Below, piece by piece: positions 34,049-45,824 of a stretch of 64,000 bases of DNA. Positions within the stretch are counted from its first letter, which is position 1; every line of letters starts with the position of its first letter. Below the pieces are notes generated by a model that had not been told where the DNA came from, searched no databases, and saw nothing but the letters and a program-made list of their open reading frames with translations. The stretch spans positions 6,036,542 through 6,100,541 of the forward strand of contig CM069449.1 in assembly GCA_035610835.1 (NCBI GenBank), in the 5' to 3' direction. The translations under genes and the position numbers were made by a program. This stretch comes from Ophiura sarsii. Its lineage: Eukaryota; Echinodermata; Ophiuroidea; Amphilepidida; Ophiuridae.

Positions 34049-34699
34049 TATATGTGTGGTGGCATGGGAAAACCCTTCACATGGTCATTTTCTATCAACT
34101 TGGTTTTTTTCTTTGGCAGAGAGCGTCATACTCTACTGAGTATAGGACTGTTTAAATTTTTCAGAAATTCCATCTAGAACTACAGTTATAGTATTTTAAA
34201 GTCAGCAAGTTTAAACGCAATACTCAAAATTAAAACTGACAATTCAAAGGTGTACACAAACTCGTTTAAATGCTCTAATAATAATAAAACTACATTGTTA
34301 TATCACACAGAATAGCTTGTCATATAAAAAGAGTTTTGATATGAACCTAGTTTTTGCGATATTATTAACAATTGTAAGTTCTTCACTTTCAAAATCTTTA
34401 CAATGCATTGTCGGAATTCACAAGAGGTTACCATGGTAACAATGTCATTTTACGTAAACATAGCATTTTACACATACAATTTGATAAACAAGGTTCAGAA
34501 AAGTGCTAAAATAAACTTCATATCTGGAATTTTGCATAAAAAACTCCTGGAGACTAAAGTTCAAGGTATAATTTCTATCTTGGGACCAAAGGAAAATTGA
34601 TTTGGAACTCATTTGTTAGGAATATTTTGGTACGACCCAGATATCTCAATATTAACACTAGCGACTTCCGACGGGTTTTCCCATACCACCACACATATA
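34049..34699. mobile_element. Transposon-like element with 28-bp inverted ends
   Basis: TATATGTGTGGTGGCATGGG plus AAAACCC at the left matches the inverted right end GGGTTTTCCCATACCACCAC plus ACATATA with one mismatch. 651 bp, no transposase frame. TSD unclear. Confidence 0.75.
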
Positions 34700-37600
34700 C
34701 CCACCCATGACTCGAGTTATAACGCCACAATCTTATATATTAAGGTCTAGCCTGTTAATTTTCAACGAAAAATGAATTAAAATATCATAATTTGAAGTGA
34801 TTTGTTGTGGGGTAAAAATGTGGTGGTTTTCTCAAAACATTTTACTTTCGTCCGTAATAAAATATTTGGAAGCCTCAAACTATAATTCCTGTGATATATT
34901 GTTCAGTAGGACAGATTCTCTTGTGATATATTGTTCAGTAAGATATATTCGCTTGTGAAATTTCATTCTCGTAACTTTCGCCTTGGAGGTCTATGACACA
35001 ATCGTTAGTCTTTGTGAATTACCGCCTGCTCAGCCTGTCACTTTGTCCAATTGGACAGTATGATTTTTGTGTTCATTAGGCTAATATAAGTATTATGCAA
35101 TAATGTAACAAAGATTTGTAAATGGAACTATCAGACAAATTGACAACCTGAATATAACAAGTTTTACAATCGCATTTCAAGTGAAAAATGAGAGATGAGA
35201 ATTAATTAAGACAATTATTAATGTGCGCTATATAATTGGTACATGCATCAACATGTTTTGTTGATAATCCAACCCCAAATAGTGCAACACTGATGGTACA
35301 TGTTTTACCTGATATAATTGGTTTACATAACTTAACACATACCACATACTTCTAGAATAATGTATGGGATACGCCCCAAGCAAGTAATTAGCATCTTATG
35401 AATAATTCATGAGAATTACCTAAAATGTACTGCAGATGCCTGTGGGCCACACATCACCCTTCTTAAGGGTTGTATTGTCAGGTTTCAGTCGGCAGGTGTT
35501 ACATACATCTATGGCCTAGATTGCTATTGCACACATATATGCCCTAGATAGTGACCGACACCTCCAAGCCTCAACTGACCGATACTTGAGCCACTACCTG
35601 ACCAAAAATGCTCCAAAAAGGCTGACCAATACTTGAGGCTGTGTCCCCATGAGCCCATTACTAGTTCCACTTTTAATTCCCCATAGGGTAAAGATACCTG
35701 CTGCACAAGTTCATTGTCATTCCATCCATCCAAGCAGTGTTGCCAAACACACAATTCTAATACCTAATTGGGCAATTTAATTTGACAGACCAACAGGTAT
35801 CAAAATGCCATACATGGTAGATTATCCCAGAGTTATACCGGAAAGATGCATTTATTTAGCTATCAATACATTGTCATTGGTTTAAGTGCTTATGATTCTA
35901 ACATCTACATATATTTAGCTTTCTTGGGAATTTTGAATTTTAAAAATCTGGTGTTTCTAACAGAAATTATTTCAAGTATATTTCAAGTTTGCCCAAAATT
36001 ACCTCTTTTGAAAGTCATAAAAACATTGATAATGTTTGGCACAAAGCTCAATTAAAATGATATACAGGTCACTTGCTTTGTCCTTTTTGATTTCCACTAC
36101 AAAATTTAAGAAATATTATGTGATCTTTATCAAATGTTTACATATATTATCTTTTTCTCTCTTATAATGAAGTTTGACCATCAAGAAGGGCTTTCCTGAA
36201 CTCATAAATCTATTTTGAATGTATTTTTCGTTAATAAAGAATTATTTTGAGGATCTAAATTATTCTGATTTGCTTACAGCGATAAAGTCTGCTGCGTAAG
36301 ACCCTTTATGTACCGATAGAGGGCTCACTCACTGTGACTGCTCCCCATCCTCTGATCTTACCCCGGAGAAAAAGGGTCTACTTACTTTGGATTTTACATT
36401 TCGACCTCAGGTTTTCACCAAATTTTAGAGAAACAGGTTTTCGCCAATTTTCATATAATGTCACGCCATATTGGAACAGATGAAGATATTTTGATGAAAT
36501 TAACAGGTTATTTGGTAGGAAACATGTTACCCATTAATGTTGCAGGCATTACACTTGGACTGCTATATTGTTTATATATATATTGATACATGGTATAAAC
36601 CATTCTGGGACACCCTGGGCTGCTTTGGTCAGTATTTCTCCTATTGAAAGATTAGGCTACATCCACCACAAAGTGGGCTGCTTCTCTCAATATTTTTCGT
36701 AACACTGAAAGTAACAGAAATGCCCATATTGCCACTGTTTCGTGTGAAGAAACTGTCGCCAATAGAAACGTTCCGTTTTCTCCGCACATTCCTTTATCCT
36801 CCATAGGCATTTCCCCCATCTTGATCCCATTCATGGCGCCAGCCATAACGTGCAATTTTTTAGAAAGTGTCTCTTTTTGTGTGTAAATTTTGTGGTTTTC
36901 TTATTTTTGATTTCCTGAAAGGGTCAAACTAGGTGTGAAGATGTTTCTAGTGCTGAAATAGCCGGGAGGGAGCGCGATATGGAAATATGATCAAAAGTGG
37001 CACATGGGAAGGCCGCAGGAAGTCAACAAATGAGGATAATTTGCACAAAGACTCCATGATTACTACTGGATGAGGGTTTTATTCATTTTTAACATGAACT
37101 TTAATTCTTTTTCAGTTTCTCATCTTGTCATCTCTGTGCGGTATTAATTTGATGAAATGTGTGTCTTTTAGTCATTAGAATAGTATTATTCTAGCGTTAT
37201 CGAGAATATATTTTGATTATTTTTGAAATTCTGATAGATAGAAGTTAGAACTAATGGAATGCTTGTCCAGCTCACTAATAATATATTAATCTGCAAACAT
37301 TTAAGAGGACAAAATGTAATTAAAACCTAATGGATCATAACAAACTTCATCAAGAAAAGAGCCACCATTAAGAAGGGGGTGGCATATACCAGTAACCAGT
37401 CAGCTGTAGAACGGAGCCCCGTTTCAATTAAGGGCGCTCTATTTAGTGACGCACTGCCGTCATTTTTACACGGCGCTTCATAAAGTGACGGAAGTCCGTC
37501 GCCCGCCGGAATACGAACAAAAACCACTTTTCAATATTCATAAAAAGCCGATTTTAAACAACGAAATAACTCTCTTATCACAGAGATAACCGTTACATCA

Positions 37601-38500
37601 CTTCTGACTACTATTGGGCTTATATTTAATGTAAAAATGATCACCTCAATTATTTACCCTAAAAATTCTTAAAATTGGTGTAATCTCGTCTAGAAAATGG
37701 TGGTCTCATCGCAGCAAACCGGTCAATAAATACATAATTTTAGCTTGTGTCGTGTGATGTTGGGGTCAAAGGTTAAATTAAATCATCGAACTGGATATCG
37801 CAAGGACTTCTGGTACCTTATGCTGCCCTCAACTCGATGGATAGTTACTTTTTATGCTGATAATTGGAGGTAAAAGGCGAAAATTCAATAATTGCGCAAA
37901 TTGACGGGTGTGCGTTACTTTGGTTACGTACACCCATCCCGTTCTAAAGCTGACTGGTAACGGCTTATGAGCTTTAATCCAAAAATGTTATTGTCTTTTT
38001 TCTCTCTTTTTTATTCAGAAATCTGTGGTAAGAATGCAAAGATTTTATGAAGCAGATGAGGGCGATATATAATACATATATAGCTTCCCCACGCTGGACT
38101 TTATCCCATGTCAAGTACTATGGCCCAAATATGGAAATAAAGCAAAAATTAATTCAAAAAGTTTATTAGACGAAAATTTCCCAACATTTTTGTTTTTGAA
38201 AACCAAAACAAAATCGGCTCATTGACCAACTCCACCTGAGCGGTTCGTTTCCCGTAGAACAGGGTGGTGTGATCGCCTTATGGGTGTCAAGTTTAAACAT
38301 AAAAATGACATGTGTCAGCAATTGCTTTCCATTATACTCGTAATGCAAAGATGAGGCTATGTCAAAGGTGGAAATATTATCTCTCTATAAATTGTTTGAA
38401 ATCTTGTCTTTATGCCCATCCATCTGTATGCTAATATCAATGGTTATGATATTTGCATCGCTAACATATTATCAAATTTTTTTACCATATTGCATTCTAT
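34700..38500. other. No recognisable gene
   Basis: Unique-looking DNA. ATATATTGTTCAGTA(A/G)GA occurs twice near 34890-34940. TAAGACCCTTT at 36298 and AAAGGGTCTACTTA at 36372 may be ends of a short element. TTTAGTGACG and AAAGTGACGG words near 37440-37500 form a loose palindrome. No exon supported. Confidence 0.35.
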
Positions 38501-39990
38501 GAATGATGGGTAATAAAGGGCAAAGGGTATGGGGTAGGGAAAGGGTATGATACCTGGGGAGGGGGGTTTGGGAGGGGGATGTCTTCCCTCCCAATTGCAA
38601 GAAAATGTTGAATTTCTTGTGATTTTAAAACGCCGGAAAATGAATTCTCAACCCCTTTAAGTTGACCCCAACCCAACCGCCCCCCCCCCCCCCCCGCCCC
38701 TTCCGCCGCCCTTGACATTGAGCCATCATGTTGCATTATAAAATCAAAACATTCTTTGTATAAATTGAACATTGCTACCTAAGCATCTTACATTACAAAT
38801 AGTGAAAGAATGCGGCAAAATGGGCAAACCAATGATAACCCAGTAACATGCAACATTAGTGTTGACATAACCTCTCTAGCAGGATGCTACAGTTTGTTAT
38901 GCCTTGTTGTTAGCAGTTGTTAAAACACAATACAACATGGGTAAATACTAGCTCCTTGTTTGCTTTTGGATCAGAGAGCAAACAGAAACAAAAAAATCAG
39001 TCGTCACTCTTGAGGGCGTTGATAGAGAAAACGAAAACAGAGGCGCAAACTAAAACCAATTTTGAAATTGGAAACTTAATTTTCAGCCAGCGGATAGCTA
39101 TTTTTGCAGTTGTTAACTTTCTACCCAGAATTCATGTGGGAATTAAGGTCATAGCTTTATCCAAAAAGTGTACCAAATCCTACATGTCCTTAACAGGAAT
39201 GGTTATTTTTGTGGAAAAGTATTCACACTTTCTGAAATTTGTGTATATTTTATGTGTCGATCAATTCACAAATCTGTGACCCAAACATGGACTTTAGCAT
39301 CATTACTTAAAAGGTCAATCAAGTCAGTCAAACATATAAGTCTGAGTAACCAGGATTTTTTTCTCTCTGGGATTTGGACCTTCTTAGGGGGGGGGGAAGT
39401 TTTGGCAAAAGTGGACTTTTTACCAAAATTCCGACCATTTTTCAATAACAACAAATGTAAAAAGGCCCAATTCTTTTCACTCACTACCCTCACAAACAGC
39501 ATTTTTGGGACATACTTTGGGACCTTTTGTGTGTGGTGGGGTTTTTTTTTTGGGGGGGGGGGGGGGCAAACACCCCCATGGGCCTGCATTCCCTCATCAA
39601 CTAGGGGTGCATTATGACTCGCAGAAATATTACCCGAGAAAAGTCTAATTTTTCAAGAAAATAATCAAATTTAAATGGGCTATTGTTTCAGACTAAAGAA
39701 GAACAAAGTCCCTCAAGTTTTCTAACTTAATAAGACACATTTTACTCACAACCAATCCACACCCTTGGCCAATGGCCTGTCATAAGATACTACCTGTCCT
39801 ATCATCTGCAGTCCATGATACCCTTATCTTTCAATTTGATAACTTCTGTTCATAACTCTATTCACCGTTATACCAATCCTCCCCTGTTTGGAATTAAACC
39901 TGTATATCATATTTCTGTAATATCCTAAAGCATACCTGGGGATCAAATCTATGATGGTCTTTTACAACAAAAGCTATGTAGCGTAGCATG
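38501..39990. other. No gene; G- and C-rich homopolymer islands
   Basis: GGGTATGGGGTAGGG near 38525, a C-tract at 38680-38700, and G-tracts at 39388 and 39550 look like remnants of the G/C-tract elements seen elsewhere. The frames of 120-149 residues here have no family motif. Confidence 0.35.
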
Positions 39991-40004
39991 GGGATATCTT
40001 GTCA

Positions 40005-40105
40005 TAGATAGGTCAGGTGCGTACATGCTTTAGGGTTGGCTAGTGTATTGTCATAGATAGGTCAGGTGCGCTGGTACATGCTTTAGGGTTGGCTAGTGTA
40101 TTGTT
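40005..40105 (+). repeat. About 57-bp tandem duplication
   Basis: CATAGATAGGTCAGGTGCG, then TACATGCTTTAGGGTTGGCT and AGTGTATTG, occurs twice; the second copy carries CTGG inserted before TACATG. Confidence 0.85.
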
Positions 40106-40304
40106 TGTTTGTGCTTTGTACCATGACAGGTGGTATAGGAAAAAGGATGCGTTTCATCATCACATCAAAAGAGGACCAGGATGGACCGCCTGACTGACGC
40201 TCCCATTTTATGGAGTTTTATCATGACCAGGAGTAAACCTTCGACCAATGTAACAAATGCATGATCGTCTATAAGCCCCCCCCCCCCCCCATTTTTTTGT
40301 TGTT

Positions 40305-40598
40305 GTTATGTTGTCCTCGACCGCCCGCTCGTCAGATTTAGGGCCGCGCCGATTTTTTTTTCTTCAGATTTTTTTTTTCTTCCGATTTTTTTTTTAATAT
40401 ATTTTTTTTCTTCAGATTTTTTTAAAATAGGGCATTGAATATTAAATTAAGTGTTTATAACATATATGTGCAACTCTTAGAGTGATTTCAACTTCTTGTT
40501 GGCTGAACTTTGAGCTTCCGATGGTAAAAGAAAATTAAAAAAAAGAAGAATCTGCCCGCCCGCCCCTCCTCTCTGAAAGCTGTGGAGGACAACACAAC
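40305..40598. mobile_element. MITE with GTTATGTTGTCCTC ends, copy 2
   Basis: Left GTTATGTTGTCCTC and right GAGGACAACACAAC. Same CGCCCGCTCGTCAGATTTAG and GCCCGCCCGCCCCTCCTC as the copy at 11531-11872. GTTGTTGTT/AACAACAACAAC extends the inverted ends. Confidence 0.82.
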
Positions 40599-40719
40599 AA
40601 CAACAACAATTTGGCCTAATTAAACTCCTCATTCATTTTGTTTTACTAGTAGTTAACTCTACCTGTTGTTGATTTTGTATTTAAATGCAAGCTACTTTAC
40701 CATTTACTTACTCTCTCAA

Positions 40720-40936
40720 TTACCTGGGGTCTACCTGTCTATCTTACAGTGGTTCTGATTGGTTTATTACAGTACTCATATGAATAGCCAATTCAAATGC
40801 AGCTTGTAAAATGTTTCACAGTTTAACTCCCATCTTTATCAGGGATACAATTATTTTAACAATGTCTCTCATTGGTGCAATCAATGATGTATCCATCTTT
40901 CTAACCAATCGGCCGGAAGTTCTCAGGGGATTAAAT
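40720..40936 (+). repeat. piggyBac-like MITE family, copy 2
   Basis: Runs from CCTGGGGTCTACCTG to GTTCTCAGGGGATTAA, matching the inverted copy at 53364-53572 nearly end to end. About 100 bp beyond the copy 2 MITE, as in the 11.2-11.9 kb region, so the two families are neighbours twice. Confidence 0.78.
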
Positions 40937-41029
40937 TTCCACATTGGTTTTTCAATCTTTCGGACTGTAATTAGGGACAACATTGGTAAATTTTTAAAAA
41001 TATTTTTTAAATATAAAATATTAAGATGA

Positions 41030-41198
41030 TGTGATCAATGAAAATCTGAAAAATCTGTGACATTTTTGGATTTTTTTTTTTTGGAAAAAAGAAAGAAAAA
41101 AAAAGTGTTTTTCAGATGATTTTTTTCTTCTTCTAACGCGCATCAATAAACTAACGCGCGCGGGAGCTTTGAGACAAACAATTAATTTAATTTGGCCT
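41030..41198 (+). repeat. Right half of the GAGCTTTGAGACAAA element
   Basis: AATCTGAAAAATCTGTGACA, TAACGCGCATCAAT and GGGAGCTTTGAGACAAA match the element at 1312-1512; the left end is missing. Confidence 0.65.
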
Positions 41199-41466
41199 TA
41201 TTGCAATTGAGTAGCCAATGAGCAATTTAAGCTTTATAAACCTGGTCACCTTTGAAAAGTGGTTCAAAACTTTAATTGGTCGACGGTCCCAACCATGAAT
41301 TTGTACAATGTTTTCTGATTGGGTCTCAATGAGTGACAAATCAAATGGTCGCGTTTATTTTGTTGATTTAATTCTGTGCACTGAAGTGAAGTTATAGCAC
41401 ATTCTAGTTATCTGAGCAGCAATTATGCGCATGTGTAGGGATGTATCGTTGGTTTAGTAGCTACTT

Positions 41467-41644
41467 CAGTGGCGTAGCTAGGTTTTTCATATTGGGGACA
41501 CATGTGTGTGTACTTTTGACCATCATATTTCCATGATTCCTCTTGTCAAATGAACCGACAGTGCCAATCTCAACCGACATGACATTCAATATTGGGGTGG
41601 GGGGGGGGGGGGGGGGGGGGATCGCCCCTCTGGTTACGCCACTG
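41467..41644. mobile_element. hAT-like MITE, 8-bp TSD AGCTACTT
   Basis: Starts CAGTGGCGTAGCTAGG and ends GGTTACGCCACTG, with AGCTACTT at 41459-41466 and 41645-41652. 178 bp with a G-tract. Shares its ends with 5375-5823 and 9608-10092. Confidence 0.94.
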
Positions 41645-42007
41645 AGCTACTTATGCTCGAGTATTACAATCATATGCATATGGATGATCATTGGAATATT
41701 CTCTGACATCACTACACAGAGTAAGCTCATTCTTCTTCGATAATGAAAAAAGAAACATCCACACATCAATGTCTAGAAAGTCAGCCATCTCATTCTGGGA
41801 ACTCATTCAACATTATTTCTCAATACTTTGTCGCCTGTATCCAGTGCCAAGCCTGTATAAACAGAGCATGAGGCTATAGACAGCCCGCCACCTGACTTTG
41901 AAGTCAATCTAATTTAGGGAGGTCCAACTGATACTGTTTTATCACGTATTCAAAACCTCATGAATATACGCGAGACGTGCGACCCAATCAGATACCATCC
42001 TTTACTG

Positions 42008-42399
42008 CAAGCATGTGCAACCTTTTCTACCACCCGGGCCTCAGTGTGATTTTGAGATCCATTCACGGGCCGCAGTGATTGTCAAACATTCCAAATACGT
42101 CCGGAGGAGGGGTAATAGGGGATCATTTCCTCTTTTTACTCGCTGTTGCTGCTGCAAGTGCCATTTTAACCAGGGATTTTAACACGCAATCACGCCTCGA
42201 GTTATATTTACTAAAGGCAGCGCGTCACCCTACTAATTATAAGGGAGCACACCACTATATAAATCCGCCATTTGTGTAACCTAGGGAGTTCCGGTTGAAA
42301 CGGGCAGCATCAATGGGACTTTTGGGATTGCTTCGCGGGCCGCAGATTAGAGGCTGTCGGGCTGCATGAGGCCTGTGGGCCGCAGGTTGCACACGCTTG
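42008..42399. mobile_element. hAT-like element, CAAGC(A/G)TGTGCAACC ends
   Basis: Left CAAGCATGTGCAACC and right GGTTGCACACGCTTG; the flanks CTTTACTG and TTTTACTG match at seven of eight positions. The interior has CGGGCCGCAG words near both ends. 392 bp, no transposase. Confidence 0.82.
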
Positions 42400-42682
42400 T
42401 TTTACTGGTATGCACAAATAAGTGCAGGTCACTAACGGAGAACCAATTACCTCCGCGTAAACATTAGTAAACCCAGCGTATCAAGTTCGATCACCAAAAC
42501 AATTTGCGTAATGCCACGAGCGCATGGCGTATTTGCACATCATAATAGTTATGCGACGTGTGAGTCGTTCGCCCGCACGATTGATCGATTTGTAATGGGT
42601 GAAGCATGGTTAAATTGCTGTAAAGTAACTTTTTAAATAAATAAGTAAATGACTATTTTAATTGATGGTTGGTTTTAAATCA

Positions 42683-42858
42683 GGATAATGACTTTGATCA
42701 GTTGTTTTGTCGGAAACTGTGAAGAATCAAATATTTTACTTTGGGACCTCAGAATTTCCCTCGGGGGCTACGCCCCTCGTGCAATTCCTCGGTTCCAAAG
42801 TGAAAATATTTTGAATCTTCACAGTTACCTCTAAACAACTGATACGCAGTAATTATCC
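42683..42858. mobile_element. Foldback palindrome, about 70-bp arms
   Basis: GGATAATGACTTTGATCAGT and AACTGTGAAGAATCAAATAT pair with AATCTTCACAGTT and ACTGATACGCAGTAATTATCC on the other arm. The tip has CCTCGGGGGCTACGCCCCTC. Non-coding. Confidence 0.8.
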
Positions 42859-44440
42859 TTTAAATATAAATATCATCTATTTAAAAAAATTAAAAATAAC
42901 ACTGTGAACATACTGAAGAATAAATAAAATTGAACAAAAAAATGAATTAACCCAATTTGGGGAAATTGGCAACCCGTTAATCAAAATGAATTCACATTTT
43001 TGACAGTTATCTGCTATTGCAAAATTTTTTCATTTTTTTTCTCAAGACTAAAAGCTTTTGAACTGTCTATAAATGCGGAAAATATCAAATACACAAATAT
43101 GAATCATCATCAATCATCATCATCATGCATTCATTGGACCAGTTTTATAATTGCTAGCCTATATATAGCTTTTTGAGATATTATTGATATTTGTAGAATA
43201 ACAAATTGAACAATATAGTCAGTCATCACCATGGTTATTGTGTAATCAACCACAGTGCACTCTGGTTTTATATGATGAAACACATAATTTATGAACACAT
43301 TTTGATAAAAGCACCTTCTGGTTTGACATTAAATGTGAAAGTCATAATGTTTGAGCCCATAAATGTTCGAGATATCAAATTTAAGCTTAAGTCATCTGTT
43401 GATAAAAGCGGCAAAAATACCCACCCCCTGTTCTACAGGTGAACAGCTATCTCAGGTAGTTGGTCCAGTGTGTTTTGTTTTGTAGGTTTCCCAAAAAAAA
43501 CTTTCTTGAATATTTGGTGAACTTTCCACAAACTCAAACAATTTGTAAAAACAATCATCTCAGATTAAAATTTAAAAAATGGGGAGGGCGGGCCTGAACG
43601 ACAGTTTATTTTTTCTGTTGCCTAAGTTGAATTTTATTTTTGTTTCATATATAAACTCACATGCTCAAGAACAGTATATGTTTTCTTGCGACCATTATAG
43701 TTCGCAAACATTCTTATGCCATGAAGATTTCTTCTTCATCAAAGCGAGAAAGAGGGCGTTATTTTCAATGATGTGTCAGAAATCGTGTCAATTTTTGGTT
43801 CATATAGATATTTTGTTCTTTTCTTATTTTCTTGTGAGTCAATCGGAATAACACAGCCTGATAGCAACGGAGTCAATTGTCATATCTGGGTTAACATACA
43901 GAGTCATTATATTGGTGCTTCAACAGACACAACCTTAGGCCAAAAATAAATAATGTTTTGTTGTTGTCGACTGACCAATTATTTATTGTTGGCATTTTTG
44001 TTGTTGTAATTATGTTCTTTATGAATACAGTTTATTTTAACCAAAAGTGCAGATATATGTTAAAACAACAACTTCTTTAAAACATCTTTTCTACCATAAG
44101 ATTAATTTGTTTAATAATTGAGCCACTCTTTTAGAGTTTCTCTTTTGTTTCTATTCTGTCATTTTCACACAGACATGGGTAGGCTCTCAAAATATCAGAA
44201 TATTATCAAAATATAATGGTTCAAACCTTTTTTATCGTTCAGTTACCTTGGTGTTACATATTTAGACCAAAATGAAAAATAAAAATAGGTCTTACTTGAT
44301 AAAAAAAAATCGCAAACTGTGCCACCTTATCCGCTGGTGGGTTGAGTTATTTAAGCTGACAATTGACTGTCGACTCGAGTCATCTATAAATTGTGCCAAT
44401 TGCCAACATAAAATCCTTTGTTGCATTTCTTTTTTCTCCT
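42859..44440. other. No recognisable gene
   Basis: Frames up to 90 residues without motifs. Nothing bounded. Confidence 0.35.
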
Positions 44441-44444
44441 TTTT

Positions 44445-44590
44445 TTTTGCAATTTCATTTTTTAGCATTTAATCTTTTAGCAATTTCATTTTTCAGCATT
44501 TCATTTTTTAGCAATTTCAGTCTTTAGCATTTCATTTTTTAGCAATTTCAGGTTTTAGCAATTTTTTTTTATAGCATTTCATTTATTTTT
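44445..44590 (+). repeat. T-rich degenerate repeat (TTAGCATTTCATTTTTTAGCAA)
   Basis: TTTAGCA(A)TTTCA-like words repeat about nine times with changing spacing. Simple-sequence derived. Confidence 0.7.
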
Positions 44591-44894
44591 ATAGATCTAC
44601 TGCCTTCATTATACTGTGTAAATTTGAACTGTTTGGCCTAGGAGTTGAATTGTGTTTTGGCCATGCATTGTGTACATGGTAATGGTTTGTTGTGTGTTGG
44701 GTGGATGGAGTGGTAGTCTTGACTGATAGGGGGCGCCAACACCAAAGGTGTACTGGTGGAATGAGGGTGTGGTGGAATGTGGACAAGTTTGTGGTATAAT
44801 GTCTTTTGTGAAGCAATGACAAAAGTCCAAGGTAAAGCAAATCACCATTGAGGAAAAAAATATGTGATTGTACTTGACTCAAACAAGAACAAAA

Positions 44895-44996
44895 TAGAAT
44901 GATCATGTAAGAAAGCGTAGTTCCCACACCAGCCACCAACTAATCCAATGATCATGTAAGAAAGCGTAGTTCCCACACCAGCCACCAACTAATCCT
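44895..44996 (+). repeat. 49-bp perfect tandem duplication
   Basis: AATGATCATGTAAGAAAGCG through CACCAACTAATCC occurs twice in succession without a visible difference. Confidence 0.9.
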
Positions 44997-44999
44997 GGT

Positions 45000-45475
45000 G
45001 TTCAGGATCTTGATGGAAATACACCCCTATTTGACGGTGTTTCACACATAAAAAAAATCTAATTTGCCCTCTTTTTCGCACAAAAGCGCAGACATTTTGT
45101 CTGAAAATAACCCCCCCCCCTTTTCACCATTTCAAGGACACTTTCTACAGTTCCCTTTTTGCGCCAAAAATAAGGACACATCTAGTTCATAATACCCCTT
45201 TTTCTTATTCCCAGAACAATTTGATATGACACAATACTCATTCTAATTTATTTTTCTTCTTCATGGACATAGCCACCCCTAATTTTTTGAAATCGCGGAC
45301 ATAGCTTCCAAAATGACCCCTAATTTGTGGAAAACGCGGACAAAGCTTCAAAATTGACCCCTTATTTTGTATAATCGCTGACATAGCTTAAAAAAACCAC
45401 CATAATTTTGCGAAATCATGGACGATGGTACGGACCCCCCCCCCCCACCTTTTCCGCGATTTTTGGAACGATCAT
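45000..45475. repeat. Degenerate about 44-bp repeats with C-tracts
   Basis: Words like GCGGACA(T/A)AGCTTC(C)AAAAT(G/T)GACCCC TAATTT recur four times between about 45260 and 45420. C-tracts lie near 45111 and 45437. No gene. Confidence 0.5.
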
Positions 45476-45544
45476 GGATCCCCAAAGTCAATGTCTACTG
45501 AAACCACTAGGCAACTTAACCAACCCTAAACATAAATGCTTTCA

Positions 45545-45824
45545 TTAAAGGGGCATTAAGAGATGTGGTGGAGGCAGCACCCTCAATTACAAAAATATAT
45601 GATAAAAACTGGGATTTGTATATGTTTACAATTGTATTACATGTATGAACTTACACCTATAAGGATTTTAAAAAAACAGCCCTCTTTGTACAACAAAACG
45701 TCGATTCAAAAATGCTGGTAGAGCCGTAACCAGCATTTTACATGGTTAAGGGTGGTATTCCAACATATTTAAAACATTGTTTTAATCAAGTTTTGCTGGT
45801 GTTTTTTTTAATTGTGTCCCTTTA
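45545..45824 (-). mobile_element. Hairpin MITE family B, copy 3 (inverted)
   Basis: Begins TTAAAGGGGCATTAAGAGAT and ends GTCCCTTTA. On the minus strand the central hairpin is AAAATGCTGGT, loop TACGGCTCT, ACCAGCATTTT (near 45711-45741). About 130 bp shorter than copies 1 and 2; the part beyond the hairpin is diverged. Confidence 0.82.

Noticed and set aside
36652..36855. Minus frame MHVMAGAMNGIKMGEMPMED as a possible first exon
   Set aside because: No signal, donor site or homology that I could support.
39168..39617. 149-residue plus frame
   Set aside because: It includes translated G-tracts and low-complexity sequence, with no family motif or splice support.
44589..44939. 116-residue minus frame with Pro/Thr/His
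   Set aside because: No domain recognised. It runs into a duplicated segment and has no codon or splice support.
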